DNA from: Serratia sp. PL17
Lineage (GTDB): Bacteria > Pseudomonadota > Gammaproteobacteria > Enterobacterales > Enterobacteriaceae
Reading direction: 5' to 3'
Assembly (NCBI RefSeq): GCF_017832355.1
Contig: NZ_JAFIBY010000001.1
Coordinates: 744,001 to 808,000 of the forward strand
DNA length: 64,000 bases
Part shown: positions 27,001 to 34,512 of the stretch, in pieces
Numbering within the stretch: position 1 is the stretch's first letter
Layout: every line of letters begins with the position of its first letter
Program-made: the position numbers and the translations under genes
The notes under the pieces: model-generated
What the model was told of the DNA's origin: nothing
Seen by the model: only the letters and a program-made list of their open reading frames with translations
The model's database searches: none

Positions 27001-27244
27001 ACTTCATGTACATCATGTTTTCGACGCCGTTGATCGCCTCTTCCAGTGGGGTGGCGACGGTTTCGGCGATCTCTTTCGGGTTGGCGCCGGGGTATTGGGC
27101 ACGTACCTGCACGCTTGGGGGCACGACATCCGGGTATTCACTGATCGGCAGCAGAGGGATAGCGATAACGCCGCCGACAAAAATCAGGATCGACAGCACC
27201 GCCGCAAAAATCGGTCTATCAATGAAAAAACGGGAAAAGTCCAT
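24098..27244 (-). CDS. oqxB: RND multidrug efflux permease, OqxB type
   Basis: 1048 residues, full length for HAE1 RND pumps. The start MDFSRFFIDRPIFAAVLSILIF and signatures GIVVDDAIVVVENVERN (proton-relay Asp-Asp in TM4), GEYAMRIWLDPNKVASRGL and LMGLACKNAILIVEFARE (TM10 Lys) are present. By eye the whole chain follows plasmid/Klebsiella OqxB closely. The trimer exports quinolones, chloramphenicol and quinoxalines from the periplasm and membrane through OqxA and a TolC-type channel encoded elsewhere. It lies 23 bases downstream of oqxA in one operon. Confidence 0.92.
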   Translation of the reverse strand: MDFSRFFIDRPIFAAVLSILIFVGGVIAIPLLPISEYPDVVPPSVQVRAQYPGANPKEIAETVATPLEEAINGVENMMYMKSVAGSDGVLVTTVTFRPGTDPDQAQVQVQNRVAQAEARLPEDVRRQGVTTQKQSPALTLVVHLVSPSGKYDSLYLRNYATLKVKDELARLPGIGQVQIFGAGEYAMRIWLDPNKVASRGLTASDVVTAMQEQNVQVSAGQLGAEPMPTRSDYLLSINAQGRLQTEEEFGNIILKNGDNGEVVRLRDVARIEMGSGSYALRAQLNNKDAVGIGIFQAPGANAIELSNAVRAKMAELSTRFPEGMSWQSPYDPTVFVRDSISSVIDTLLEAVLLVVLVVILFLQTWRASIIPLLAVPISIVGTFAALYLLGFSLNTLSLFGLVLAIGIVVDDAIVVVENVERNIEEGLSPLAAAHQAMREVSGPIIAIAVVLCAVFVPMAFLSGVTGQFYKQFAVTIAISTVISAINSLTLSPALAALLLKPHGAPKDMPSRLIDRLFGWLFRPFNRFFANSSQRYQRGVSRALGKRGAVFVVYVLLLCAAGVMFKTVPGGFIPTQDKLYLIGGVKMPEGASLERTDAVIRKMSAIGLSVDGVTDAVSFPGLNALQFTNTPNTGTVFFALESLSTRTRSAAQINAEINAKISQVQEGFAFSIMPPPILGIGQGSGYSLYIQDRAGLGYGALQTAVNTMSGAIMQTPGMGFPISSYQANVPQLDAKIDRDKAKAQGVPLNALFSTLQTYLGSSYINDFNRYGRTWKVMAQADGQFRDSVEDIANLRTRNDKGEMVPIGSMVSISTTYGPDPVIRYNGFPAADLIGDADPRVLSSSQAMSELTVMANKLLPNGMNIQWTDLSYQQSTQGNSAIIVFPVAVLLAFLALAALYESWTLPLAVILIVPMTMLSALFGVWLTGGDNNVFVQVGLVVLMGLACKNAILIVEFARELELQGKSIMEAALEACRLRLRPIVMTSIAFIAGTIPLIMGHGAGAEVRGVTGITVFSGMLGVTLFGLFLTPVFYVTLRRMVTRKTRQQAAG

Positions 27245-27267
27245 GGCTCAGGATCCTCTGCTGGGGC

Positions 27268-28449
27268 TTAGTTAAGCGCGGAGGCGTTGATCGCCACAGT
27301 TTTTGCATCGACCGGCATACCCGGCATAAACACTTTTTGCATGCCGTCGACAATGACCCGGTCACCTGCAGACAGGCCCTTTTGCACAATGCGCAGTCCG
27401 TCAGCGACCCGACCGATTTCAATATCGCGACGCTGTGCTTTACCGTCTTTATCGACGATATAAACAAACTTGCGGTCTTGGTCGGTCATCACCGATTTGT
27501 CGTTAATCAGCATGGCGTTGAACTCGGCACTGCCGGGCATCTGTACGCGTGCAAACAGCCCAGGGGTAAAGCGGCGTTCGGCGTTTTCCAGCAGGGCGCG
27601 CATACGGATGGTGCCGGTACCGGCATTAAGCTGGTTGTCGGTGAAATCAACGGTTCCTTGATGCGGATAGCCGTCCTCGCCCACCAACCCGACCTTCACC
27701 GGCAGTTTTTCCGCGCGTCGGCCATCATTCTGGTAACGCAGAAACGTCGCTTCATCCACGTCGAAATAGACATAGACCTTATCGAGTGACACCAATGTCG
27801 TGAGTACGCTGGCACTGTCGCCTGCGGTGACCAGATTACCTGCGGTGATCATCGCGCGACTGGCACGGCCGTCGATGGGCGCTATCACTCGGGTAAAGTC
27901 GAGGTTCAGCTGTGTCATATCGAACTGCGCCTGTGCCGCTAATACGTTGCTTTGTGCTTGAGCGGCTGAGGCTTTACGTTGTTCCCAGACTTCAGTCGAA
28001 ATCGCTTGGCTGCCAATCAGTTTTTCGGTGCGGCCGGATTCGCTGCGTGCCAGCGCGGCTTGGTTACGTGCTCGCACAAGCTCGGCCTGGGCTTGTTCAC
28101 GTGCAGCGCGGTAGGTGCGATCGTCAATGGTGAATAGCACCTGGCCTTTTTTCACTTCATCGCCTTCGGTGTAATTAACCTTGTCGATGTAGCCAGAGAC
28201 ACGTGGTCGCAGCTGTACACTTTGCACCGCCTCGATCCGGCCGTTAAAAGCATCCCACTGGCTGATGGGCTTTATTACCACGTCGGCAGTGCTGACGGCC
28301 GGTGGTGGGGGAGCCGCATTGTGAGCGACGCTGTTATCACATCCGGCCAGCAGTGCAGCCATCAGTGCAACGGCTGATAGATGTGCGCTGAAACCGAAAC
28401 CGCGCTGGGGGCTGCGGGGATGGAGCGATGAAGCAGGCTGGCTTGGCAT
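27268..28449 (-). CDS. oqxA: RND efflux periplasmic adaptor, OqxA type
   Basis: 393 residues (OqxA 391). The N-terminal signal and lipobox-like LLAGCDN (Cys near 37) imply a lipid-anchored membrane-fusion protein. Then come the lipoyl/barrel halves (RVSGYIDKVNYTEGDEVKKGQVLFTID ... TRVIAPIDGRASRAMITAGNLVTAG), the coiled-coil hairpin between them (EQAQAELVRARNQAALARSESGRTEKLI) and the beta-barrel and membrane-proximal domains. It bridges OqxB to an outer-membrane channel. First gene of the oqxAB operon, divergent from rarA. Confidence 0.9.
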   Translation of the reverse strand: MPSQPASSLHPRSPQRGFGFSAHLSAVALMAALLAGCDNSVAHNAAPPPPAVSTADVVIKPISQWDAFNGRIEAVQSVQLRPRVSGYIDKVNYTEGDEVKKGQVLFTIDDRTYRAAREQAQAELVRARNQAALARSESGRTEKLIGSQAISTEVWEQRKASAAQAQSNVLAAQAQFDMTQLNLDFTRVIAPIDGRASRAMITAGNLVTAGDSASVLTTLVSLDKVYVYFDVDEATFLRYQNDGRRAEKLPVKVGLVGEDGYPHQGTVDFTDNQLNAGTGTIRMRALLENAERRFTPGLFARVQMPGSAEFNAMLINDKSVMTDQDRKFVYIVDKDGKAQRRDIEIGRVADGLRIVQKGLSAGDRVIVDGMQKVFMPGMPVDAKTVAINASALN

Positions 28450-28591
28450 TATTTTTATTTCCAGTAGTAAGTGCGATCAGGCCACACACCCGGCCCTGTT
28501 ATCCGGGTAACGTCCTGGCCTGAGACCGGCGGCAGAGCAGTTGCACCCGTCCTCGGTACAACGGTTAGGTTTTGAAACACATTGTTGTCAC

Positions 28592-28620
28592 ATTAATGTA
28601 TTAATATCGGGTACATTAAT
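28592..28620. promoter_or_regulatory. Inverted repeat in the oqxA-rarA intergenic region
   Basis: ATTAATGTA (28592-28600) and TACATTAAT (28612-28620) are exact inverted repeats separated by 11 bases, embedded in AT-rich DNA between the divergent genes. It is a plausible operator for the Rrf2 protein or for another local regulator, and may overlap the oqxA promoter. Confidence 0.5.
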
Positions 28621-28744
28621 TGGCTGGATTATAGAAGTGCCCCTTCGTTAAATGCAATAATAAAAATTGCATTTAGTGCGAAACTGCTGCAACGTATCCA
28701 TATCGGGCAGCGGATCTACCTGCCAATGTCATGGGAGCGTCAGC

Positions 28745-29101
28745 ATGAACAGCACGGGTTTTATTACGGATTTGATTGAGTGGATTGATAACAATCTGGA
28801 AGAGAAGCTGGATATCAATACTGTGGCGGGCCGCGCCGGGTATTCCAAATGGCATTTGCAGCGAATGTTCAAACGCCAAACCGGCTATGCGCTGGGGGAA
28901 TATATCCGTATGCAGAAGCTGAGGGTCTCGGCAGAGCGTCTGGCTAACAGCGGGGAGCCGATCGTCAGCGTGGCGATTTCACTCGGCTTCGACTCGCAAC
29001 AATCTTTCAATCGCAGTTTTAAACGCCACTACGGTCAAACACCGGGTGACTGGCGCCGTGCCGTGATGCAGCCATCTATGGCGGCTAGCCGCACGCACTG
29101 A
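28745..29101 (+). CDS. rarA: AraC/XylS-family activator RarA (SoxS/MarA/RamA type)
   Basis: 118 residues from ATG 28745 (GGGAG seven bases upstream). Only the double-HTH DNA-binding domain is present, as in SoxS, MarA and RamA: DINTVAGRAGYSKWHLQRMFKRQTGYALGEYIRMQKL, then VSVAISLGFDSQQSFNRSFKRHYGQTPGDWRR. RarA lies next to oqxAB in Klebsiella and Serratia and activates efflux genes. It is controlled by its amount rather than by a ligand domain. The divergent arrangement with oqxA supports the identification. Confidence 0.88.
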   Translation: MNSTGFITDLIEWIDNNLEEKLDINTVAGRAGYSKWHLQRMFKRQTGYALGEYIRMQKLRVSAERLANSGEPIVSVAISLGFDSQQSFNRSFKRHYGQTPGDWRRAVMQPSMAASRTH

Positions 29102-29114
29102 GGCAGATTGCAGA

Positions 29115-29325
29115 CAAAAAAAGCCTGGACGTTAATCCAGGCTCTCTCTTTAAAATATGGCGGTGAGGGAGGGCTTGATTCGCTGCGCTCACCCTGCGGG
29201 CCGCCTTTGGCGGTCCAAAACGCATGCGTTTTGTCGAACCCTGTCGAGGATTCTCGCCCCTCCCGGTCCGTATAACATGCAAAAAAAAAAGCCTGGACGT
29301 TAATCCAGGCTCTCTCTTTAAAATA
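29115..29325 (-). repeat. rtT-like tandem repeat after tRNA-Ser (copy set 1)
   Basis: Read on the minus strand, tRNA-Ser is followed by a terminator hairpin (GCCTGGA/TCCAGGC), a 107-base spacer (29174-29280), and then a second copy of the last 16 bases of the tRNA (29158-29173, including CCA) with the same terminator (29115-29157). The spacer contains the 18-base perfect palindrome CAAAACGCATGCGTTTTG (29216-29233). This resembles the rtT repeats after E. coli tyrT, where each unit also ends with the tRNA 3' segment. Confidence 0.8.
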
Positions 29326-29415
29326 TGGCGGTGAGGGAGGGGTTCGAACCCTCGATACACTTACGCGTATACACACTTTCCAGGCGTGCTCCTTCAGCCA
29401 CTCAGACACCTCACC
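29326..29415 (-). tRNA. tRNA-Ser(GGA)
   Basis: 90 bases with encoded CCA. The minus strand reads GGTGAGGTGTCTGAGTGGCT at the 5' end, an anticodon loop CTGGAAA (anticodon GGA), a long variable arm typical of serine, GGGTTCGAACCCC T-arm, and acceptor CCTCACC-G-CCA pairing fully with GGTGAGG. Close to E. coli serW/serX. It reads UCC/UCU codons. Confidence 0.96.
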
Positions 29416-29455
29416 GTATTTTGTCGTTGCGTACTCACTGCTGCAACGGGGCGGT

Positions 29456-29484
29456 ACTATAGGGAGAGCGAGCGATCCGGTCAA
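29456..29484 (-). promoter_or_regulatory. Promoter of the first tRNA-Ser gene
   Basis: On the minus strand TTGACC (29479-29484), 17 bases, then TATAGT (29456-29461), followed by a GC-rich stretch (ACCGCCCCG) typical of stringently controlled stable-RNA promoters, 40 bases before the tRNA. Confidence 0.85.
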
Positions 29485-29597
29485 GCAGAATTTCTGCGAT
29501 TCGGCGCGTCCGCTTAACCTGTGTTCGCTTTGCTGAAAACTGCGGCAAACCGCATGTGCGGAGGATCCCCCGTCAGAATTCCCTGTAATGCAGACAA

Positions 29598-29806
29598 CAA
29601 AAAAAGCCTGAACTTTCGTTCAGGCTTTCTCTTTAGATTAGCACGGTGAGAGAGGGCTTGATTCGCTGCGCTCACCTTGCGGGCGGCCTTTGGCGGTCCA
29701 AAACGCATGCGTTTTGTCAAACCCTGTCGAGGGTTCTCGCCCCTCTCGGTCTGTATAACATGCAAAAAAAAGCCTGGACGTTAGTCCAGGCTCTCTCTTT
29801 AAAATA
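29598..29806 (-). repeat. rtT-like tandem repeat after tRNA-Ser (copy set 2)
   Basis: The same architecture follows the second tRNA: terminator (29768-29792), a spacer (29657-29763) nearly identical to that of set 1, then a diverged copy of the tRNA 3' end (CGGTGAGAGAGGG on plus) and a variant terminator GCCTGAAC/GTTCAGGC near 29605-29627. The palindrome CAAAACGCATGCGTTTTG recurs at 29699-29716. The variant copy has lost the TGG (CCA) triplet. Confidence 0.8.
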
Positions 29807-29896
29807 TGGCGGTGAGAGAGGGGTTCGAACCCTCGATACACTTTCGCGTATACACACTTTCCAGGCGTGCTCCTTCAGCCACTCAGACACCTCACC
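29807..29896 (-). tRNA. tRNA-Ser(GGA), second copy
   Basis: 90 bases with CCA, nearly identical to the first copy, with anticodon GGA. The acceptor 3' strand is TCTCACC, giving a G-U pair at position 7; the variable arm differs by one base (TTTCGCG versus TTACGCG on plus). It has its own promoter and trailing repeat, so the two genes are separate transcription units created by duplication. Confidence 0.96.
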
Positions 29897-29938
29897 GTTT
29901 TACTTCATCGCTAACGCATTGCGTTGTCGACGGGCGCT

Positions 29939-29967
29939 AATGTAGGAGAATCTGATCCCAGCGTCAA
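29939..29967 (-). promoter_or_regulatory. Promoter of the second tRNA-Ser gene
   Basis: On the minus strand TTGACG (29962-29967), 17 bases, TACATT (29939-29944), then a GC-rich discriminator AGCGCCCGTC. Same layout as the promoter of the other copy. Confidence 0.82.
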
Positions 29968-30325
29968 CCCTCTTGTGACATAACCATGACTGTTTAGCTA
30001 AACTTGCAGCAATTTGCTGATTTCCCGAGCGATAGACAGTCGGATGGCACAGATTTTCAAGATGATTACGGGGCTAAATTATCTTTAAGACTATTATTTG
30101 TACATTTCACTGTGGGTTAGCTCAATATACCAGCAATGGCATTAGCTCTGGTGCTGATATATGCATTAATACTGGATTATTAGTCATATGTGTCGCTAAA
30201 TGGAAGGGTGCTGACGTGGGGTTTTGGCAAGGAATATCACACCCCGCGCAGGTTGCCGGGCATTGCACTGGCGATAACACAGACAGGGACTGATCTATCA
30301 AATAATAATGCAGCAGAGGTTCACT
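29968..30325. other. Gene-free region upstream of the POT transporter
   Basis: About 360 bases, AT-rich in its first half. I see no credible gene. An open frame starting at 30190 runs into the transporter gene out of frame and is not supported. It presumably holds the transporter promoter. Confidence 0.5.
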
Positions 30326-31810
30326 TTGACTTCATCGGACTCCACAACGGCGGCGCCGCAGCGTCATGCCATCCCCCCGGGTGCCGGGGCACTGTTTTTT
30401 ATCCAAATCTTCGCCACGCTGGGTTTTGCCGTGTTGTACTCCACGCTGGTGCTTTATGCCACCAAGCGTCTGGGTTTCAGCGAAGGCAACGCCAACGCCA
30501 TGATGGGCGTATTTGGTGCGTTCAACTATGGGTTGCATATGTTTGGGGGTTACCTGGGCGGGCGTTTCCTCAGTAACCGCAACTTATTCGTGTTGGGTAT
30601 GGTGCTACAGGTGATCGGCTGCGCGTTGATCGCAGTGGCAGGCGTCTGGGGCCTTTACTGGGGATTGGCGATGTTCCTGACCGGCAGCGGGCTGAACGTC
30701 ACTTGCATTAATATGATGTTGACCCAGCGCTTTAAGCCGGACGACGATCGACGTGAAGCGGCCTTTTTGTGGAACTACGCCGGGATGAACCTGGGGTTCT
30801 TTGTCGGCTTTACCGTAGCCGGCTATTTCCAACTGACCGAAAATTATCGCGCGCTGTTCCTGTTTGCTACCCTGGGCAACGCGGCGGCGATTATCGTTGC
30901 CGTCAGCCGCTGGCGCATCCTGGCCGATCTCAACACGCCACTGCACGATGCCACTCGTTCACAGTACCGCTGGCGCATGTTGGTCGGGTTAGCCGTGTTG
31001 GTGCTACTGGTGCCGATCATCCGCGTAATGCTGACCCATGCGGAGTTCAGTGGTCATTTTGTTATTGGCCTCGGTGCGTTGATTTTCCTGATGCTGGGTG
31101 TGGTTACGTTACGTCATCATCCGCGTGATGAACGTCGTCGGATGACTGCATATCTCATTCTGGCGCTGGGTTCTCTGGTCTTTTGGGCGCTGTATCAGTT
31201 GGCCCCGATGGGGTTAATGCTGTTCTCCGAACACAATATCAACCTGAACGTTTATGGTATTCAGGTGGCACCTCAGTGGATTCAGAACATCAATACGCTG
31301 GTGATCGTGGTGGGCGGACCCTTGATGGCCTGGTGGTTTAATCGCCTGCGAGCACGTGGTTGCAAGATTGATATCCCAATGCAGTTCTCCGGTTCGCTGT
31401 TCTGCATCGGGCTGGGCATGCTGGTGCTGCCGCTAGGCATCAGCCTGGCCGGTGGTGATGGGTTGGTGGCATTTAAATGGATTGTCATCAGCTATGTGTT
31501 GCAGAGCATTGGCGAACTGATGATTTCACCGATCGGCTACGCGATGATCGGCAAACTGGCGCCACCGCGTTATCAGGGCGTAATGATGGGATGCTGGATG
31601 ATGGTTACCGGTGTTGCCTCGGTATTGGCTGGTTACGTCTCCGGACTAATGCCTGAGAACAGTGGCAGCACCCCTGCGCTGACCAACCCCGGTTACAGCG
31701 AGGTGTTCAGCGCGTTGGGTTGGGGAGCCGCAGGCGTTGGGGTGGTGATGTTAATCTTGATCCCACTGTTACGGCGGTTAATACGGCACGACGCTCCTGT
31801 TGCAGCCTGA
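30326..31810 (+). CDS. POT/PTR-family proton-dependent oligopeptide transporter
   Basis: 494 residues from a TTG at 30326, preferred because CAGAGG lies six bases upstream; an ATG at 30308 adds six residues but has no ribosome site. About 12-14 membrane helices; family segments are FAVLYSTLVLYATKRLGFSEGNANAMMGVFGAFNYGLHMFGGYLGGRFL, FLWNYAGMNLGFFVGFTVAGY, and YVLQSIGELMISPIGYAMIGKLAPPRYQGVMMG (peptide-transporter signature). It probably imports di/tripeptides with H+. It is more divergent than DtpA-D, so I give no symbol. The TM1 motif is FFIQIFATLGF rather than the canonical ExxER form. Confidence 0.85.
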   Translation: MTSSDSTTAAPQRHAIPPGAGALFFIQIFATLGFAVLYSTLVLYATKRLGFSEGNANAMMGVFGAFNYGLHMFGGYLGGRFLSNRNLFVLGMVLQVIGCALIAVAGVWGLYWGLAMFLTGSGLNVTCINMMLTQRFKPDDDRREAAFLWNYAGMNLGFFVGFTVAGYFQLTENYRALFLFATLGNAAAIIVAVSRWRILADLNTPLHDATRSQYRWRMLVGLAVLVLLVPIIRVMLTHAEFSGHFVIGLGALIFLMLGVVTLRHHPRDERRRMTAYLILALGSLVFWALYQLAPMGLMLFSEHNINLNVYGIQVAPQWIQNINTLVIVVGGPLMAWWFNRLRARGCKIDIPMQFSGSLFCIGLGMLVLPLGISLAGGDGLVAFKWIVISYVLQSIGELMISPIGYAMIGKLAPPRYQGVMMGCWMMVTGVASVLAGYVSGLMPENSGSTPALTNPGYSEVFSALGWGAAGVGVVMLILIPLLRRLIRHDAPVAA

Positions 31811-31825
31811 GATCCCGCAGTCTAA

Positions 31826-31858
31826 AAAACAGCCCCACTGGTCGGGGCTGTTTTCATT
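31826..31858 (+). terminator. Terminator after the POT transporter
   Basis: AAAACAGCCCC (31826-31836) pairs with GGGGCTGTTTT (31844-31854) and is followed by CATTTT. Confidence 0.85.
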
Positions 31859-31938
31859 TTGGGCTTTAACACTTGCATCTGGCAGCGAATCGCGGAAGTC
31901 TGGTTGCAAATACATAAAAACAGACAGGAGCTGTGCAG

Positions 31939-32880
31939 ATGGACATCCTTTTTTATCACCCTTTCTTTAATGCCCAGGAATGGATAGCAGGTATATCGCA
32001 ACGTTTGCCGCAGGTGAGGGTGCGCGCCTGGCAACCGGGCGACGATCGCCCGGCGGATTACGCATTGGTGTGGCGACCGCCGCACGAGATGTTGGCTCAC
32101 CGTGGAGCCCTAAAAGGGGTCTTTGCCCTGGGGGCGGGCGTCGACGCTATCTTGGATCAAGAGCGCCAGCATCCCGGTACTCTGCCGGCAGGTGTGCCGC
32201 TGGTGCGTCTTGAGGATACCGGCATGGCACAACAGATGCAGGAATATGCACTGAGTTACGTGTTGCGTTATTTCCGCCGTTTTGACGAGTATCAATTGCT
32301 GCAGCAGCAGCAGGAGTGGCGGCCGCTCGATCCTCATCAACAGGATCACTTCACTATTGGCATCCTCGGTGCCGGGGTGTTGGGGAAAAGCGTGGCGCAG
32401 AAGCTGACGGCGTTTGGTTTTAACGTGCGTTGCTGGAGCCGCAGCCCAAAACAGATCGACGGCGTGCAGAGCTTTGCTGGAACAGAGCAGCGCGCCGCGT
32501 TTTTAGATGGTGTGCAATTGCTGATCAATCTCTTGCCCAATACGCCGGAGACCGCCGGGATCCTCAATCAACAACTGTTCGCGCACTTGGCTCCAGGGGC
32601 TTATTTGATTAACCTGGCTCGCGGTGCGCATCTGGTTGAAGATGATTTGTTGCAGGCGCTGGAGCAAGGTCAACTGGCCGCCGCTACGCTGGATGTGTTC
32701 GTCAACGAGCCACTGCCACAGACGCATCCGTTCTGGCGTCATCCGCGTGTCACCATTACCCCGCATATTGCTGCCATCACGTTGCCGGAAGTGGCAATGG
32801 ATCAGATAGCGGCAAACATCCTCGCGCTTGAGGCCGGGCAAGTGCCTGCCGGGTTGGTGGATGTGGAACGTGGCTACTGA
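31939..32880 (+). CDS. ghrA: Glyoxylate/hydroxypyruvate reductase A
   Basis: 313 residues from ATG 31939 (CAGGAG upstream; matches the E. coli start MDIIFYH). D-2-hydroxyacid dehydrogenase family: GILGAGVLGKSV nucleotide motif, LINLARGAHLVEDDLL with catalytic Arg, NEPLP with Glu, and TPHIAAIT with the catalytic His. It reduces glyoxylate and hydroxypyruvate with NADPH. It precedes ycdX and ycdY as in E. coli. Confidence 0.95.
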   Translation: MDILFYHPFFNAQEWIAGISQRLPQVRVRAWQPGDDRPADYALVWRPPHEMLAHRGALKGVFALGAGVDAILDQERQHPGTLPAGVPLVRLEDTGMAQQMQEYALSYVLRYFRRFDEYQLLQQQQEWRPLDPHQQDHFTIGILGAGVLGKSVAQKLTAFGFNVRCWSRSPKQIDGVQSFAGTEQRAAFLDGVQLLINLLPNTPETAGILNQQLFAHLAPGAYLINLARGAHLVEDDLLQALEQGQLAAATLDVFVNEPLPQTHPFWRHPRVTITPHIAAITLPEVAMDQIAANILALEAGQVPAGLVDVERGY

Positions 32881-32966
32881 TCTTTCGGTGATGCACCTGC
32901 TAAGCTAAATATAAGAAACCGCCGCCTGCTGTTGTACTCCAGGCAGGCCGCCCAGAAGGAGAAGCA

Positions 32967-33704
32967 ATGTACCCCGTTGATTTACATATGCACACCGTCG
33001 CCAGCACCCACGCCTACAGCACGCTGCATGATTACATCGTCGAAGCCCAGCAAAAGGGCATCAAACTTTTCGCCATCACCGATCACGGCCCGGATATGGC
33101 CGATGCACCGCATTATTGGCACTTTATGAACATGCACGTGTGGCCGCGTCTGGTGGATGGCGTGGGCATTCTGCGCGGTATCGAGGCCAACATCAAAAAT
33201 CTGCAGGGCGATATCGACTGCACCGGTCCGATGCTGGATAAAATCGACGTGATTATCGCCGGTTTCCATGAGCCGGTGTTCGCACCGCAGGATAAAGCGG
33301 CCAATACCGAAGCGATGATTGCCGCGATGGCACAGGGAGATGTGCATATTATCAGCCACCCCGGTAACCCAAGATACCCGATTGATATTGCGGCGGTGGC
33401 GGCGGCGGCGGCGAAGTACGACGTGGCACTTGAGCTGAATAACTCGTCGTTCACCCATTCGCGCAAGGGCAGCGAAGACAACTGCCGTGCGATTGCAGCC
33501 GCGGTGCGTGATGCCGGCGGCTGGCTGGCGTTAGGCTCGGATTCACACATAGCTTTCTCGCTCGGCGGTTTTGAACACTGCGAGCGCATTATTGCTGAGG
33601 TGGAATTCCCGCAGGAACGTATCCTTAACGTCAGCCCACGGCGTCTGTTGGACTTTCTCGAGCGGCGTGGCAAGCCGGCGATTGCGGAACTGGCCGATTT
33701 GTGA
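32967..33704 (+). CDS. ycdX: PHP-domain zinc phosphatase YcdX
   Basis: 245 residues, the family length. PHP metal ligands are visible: DLHMHT at the start (H-x-H), ITDHGPD, E in GIEANI, H in [11 protein letters not shown], and [11 protein letters not shown] near the end, which together bind a trinuclear zinc site. E. coli YcdX is a phosphatase involved in swarming motility. AGAAGGAG lies before the ATG. It is cotranscribed with ycdY, which matures it. Confidence 0.95.
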   Translation: MYPVDLHMHTVASTHAYSTLHDYIVEAQQKGIKLFAITDHGPDMADAPHYWHFMNMHVWPRLVDGVGILRGIEANIKNLQGDIDCTGPMLDKIDVIIAGFHEPVFAPQDKAANTEAMIAAMAQGDVHIISHPGNPRYPIDIAAVAAAAAKYDVALELNNSSFTHSRKGSEDNCRAIAAAVRDAGGWLALGSDSHIAFSLGGFEHCERIIAEVEFPQERILNVSPRRLLDFLERRGKPAIAELADL

Positions 33705-33746
33705 CATCGTCCCGGCAAATTTTTCCGTATTGTATAAGGCATTATC

Positions 33747-34334
33747 ATGAATGAGTTTTCCGTTGTTTGCCGCGTGCTGGGTACGCTGTTTTACCGTCAG
33801 CCGCAGGATCCGCTGTTGGTGCCGCTGTTCACGCTGATCAAAGAAGGCAAACTGAAACAACACTGGCCGTTGGAGCAGGATGAATTGCTGGTACGTCTGC
33901 AACAAGGTTGTGATGTCAATCAACTGTCCACTGATTTCAACGCGATGTTTGTCGGCAGTGAATGCAGTGTCTCGCCTTACCGCTCTGCCTATGTTGAAGG
34001 GGCGTCTGAAGCAGAAGTGCGTACATTCTTGCAGCAACGCGGTATGCCGCTGAGCGAAGCACCCGCTGATCATTTTGGTTCTTTGCTGTTGGCGGCTTCC
34101 TGGTTGGAAGATCAGTCACAGGAAGACGAAGTGCAGGCGCAAATCACGTTGTTTGACGAGTACCTGTTGCCGTGGTGCGGTCGTTTCCTCGGCAAAGTAG
34201 AAGCTCATGCCACCACCGGTTTTTACCGGACGTTGTCGCTGTTGGCTCGCGAGTCTATCCAGGCAATGCGTGACGAACTGGCAGAATACGAACAGGAAGA
34301 CGAGCAGCCGGGTGAAGAGGACGAACAGCCTTAA
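33747..34334 (+). CDS. ycdY: TorD/DmsD-family chaperone YcdY
   Basis: 195 residues, all helical. Family features are VCRVLGTLFYRQP at the N terminus, LSTDFNAMFVGSECSVSPYRSAYVEG, and LPWCGRFLGKVEAHATTGFYRTLSLL. It acts as a redox-enzyme-type chaperone for zinc loading of YcdX. The C-terminal tail is unusually acidic (EYEQEDEQPGEEDEQP), an extension that does not belong to the folded domain. A terminator follows. Confidence 0.92.
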   Translation: MNEFSVVCRVLGTLFYRQPQDPLLVPLFTLIKEGKLKQHWPLEQDELLVRLQQGCDVNQLSTDFNAMFVGSECSVSPYRSAYVEGASEAEVRTFLQQRGMPLSEAPADHFGSLLLAASWLEDQSQEDEVQAQITLFDEYLLPWCGRFLGKVEAHATTGFYRTLSLLARESIQAMRDELAEYEQEDEQPGEEDEQP

Positions 34335-34343
34335 CACCCGCTG

Positions 34344-34376
34344 GCCGGCTTGCACTTAAGGGTGAAGCCGGCTTTT
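34344..34376 (+). terminator. Terminator after ycdY
   Basis: GCCGGCTT (34344-34351) pairs with AAGCCGGC (34365-34372), then TTTT. Confidence 0.8.
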
Positions 34377-34512
34377 CCTCCCTCGCCAATGTCTTGCTAC
34401 ACAGGTTTTCATCCCCCATACGTAAATTGACAAAAAATCCCCTAATCTGACGGTTTACCGGCGGTCTGGGCTTCATATGCCTGCGCCTCGTTTCCTACGC
34501 AAAGGGGTGATT

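Noticed and set aside
29035-29841. Open frames reading [18 protein letters not shown] and similar
   Set aside because: They are translations of the tRNA-Ser genes, terminators and repeats; the same peptide recurs with each repeat and has no ribosome site.
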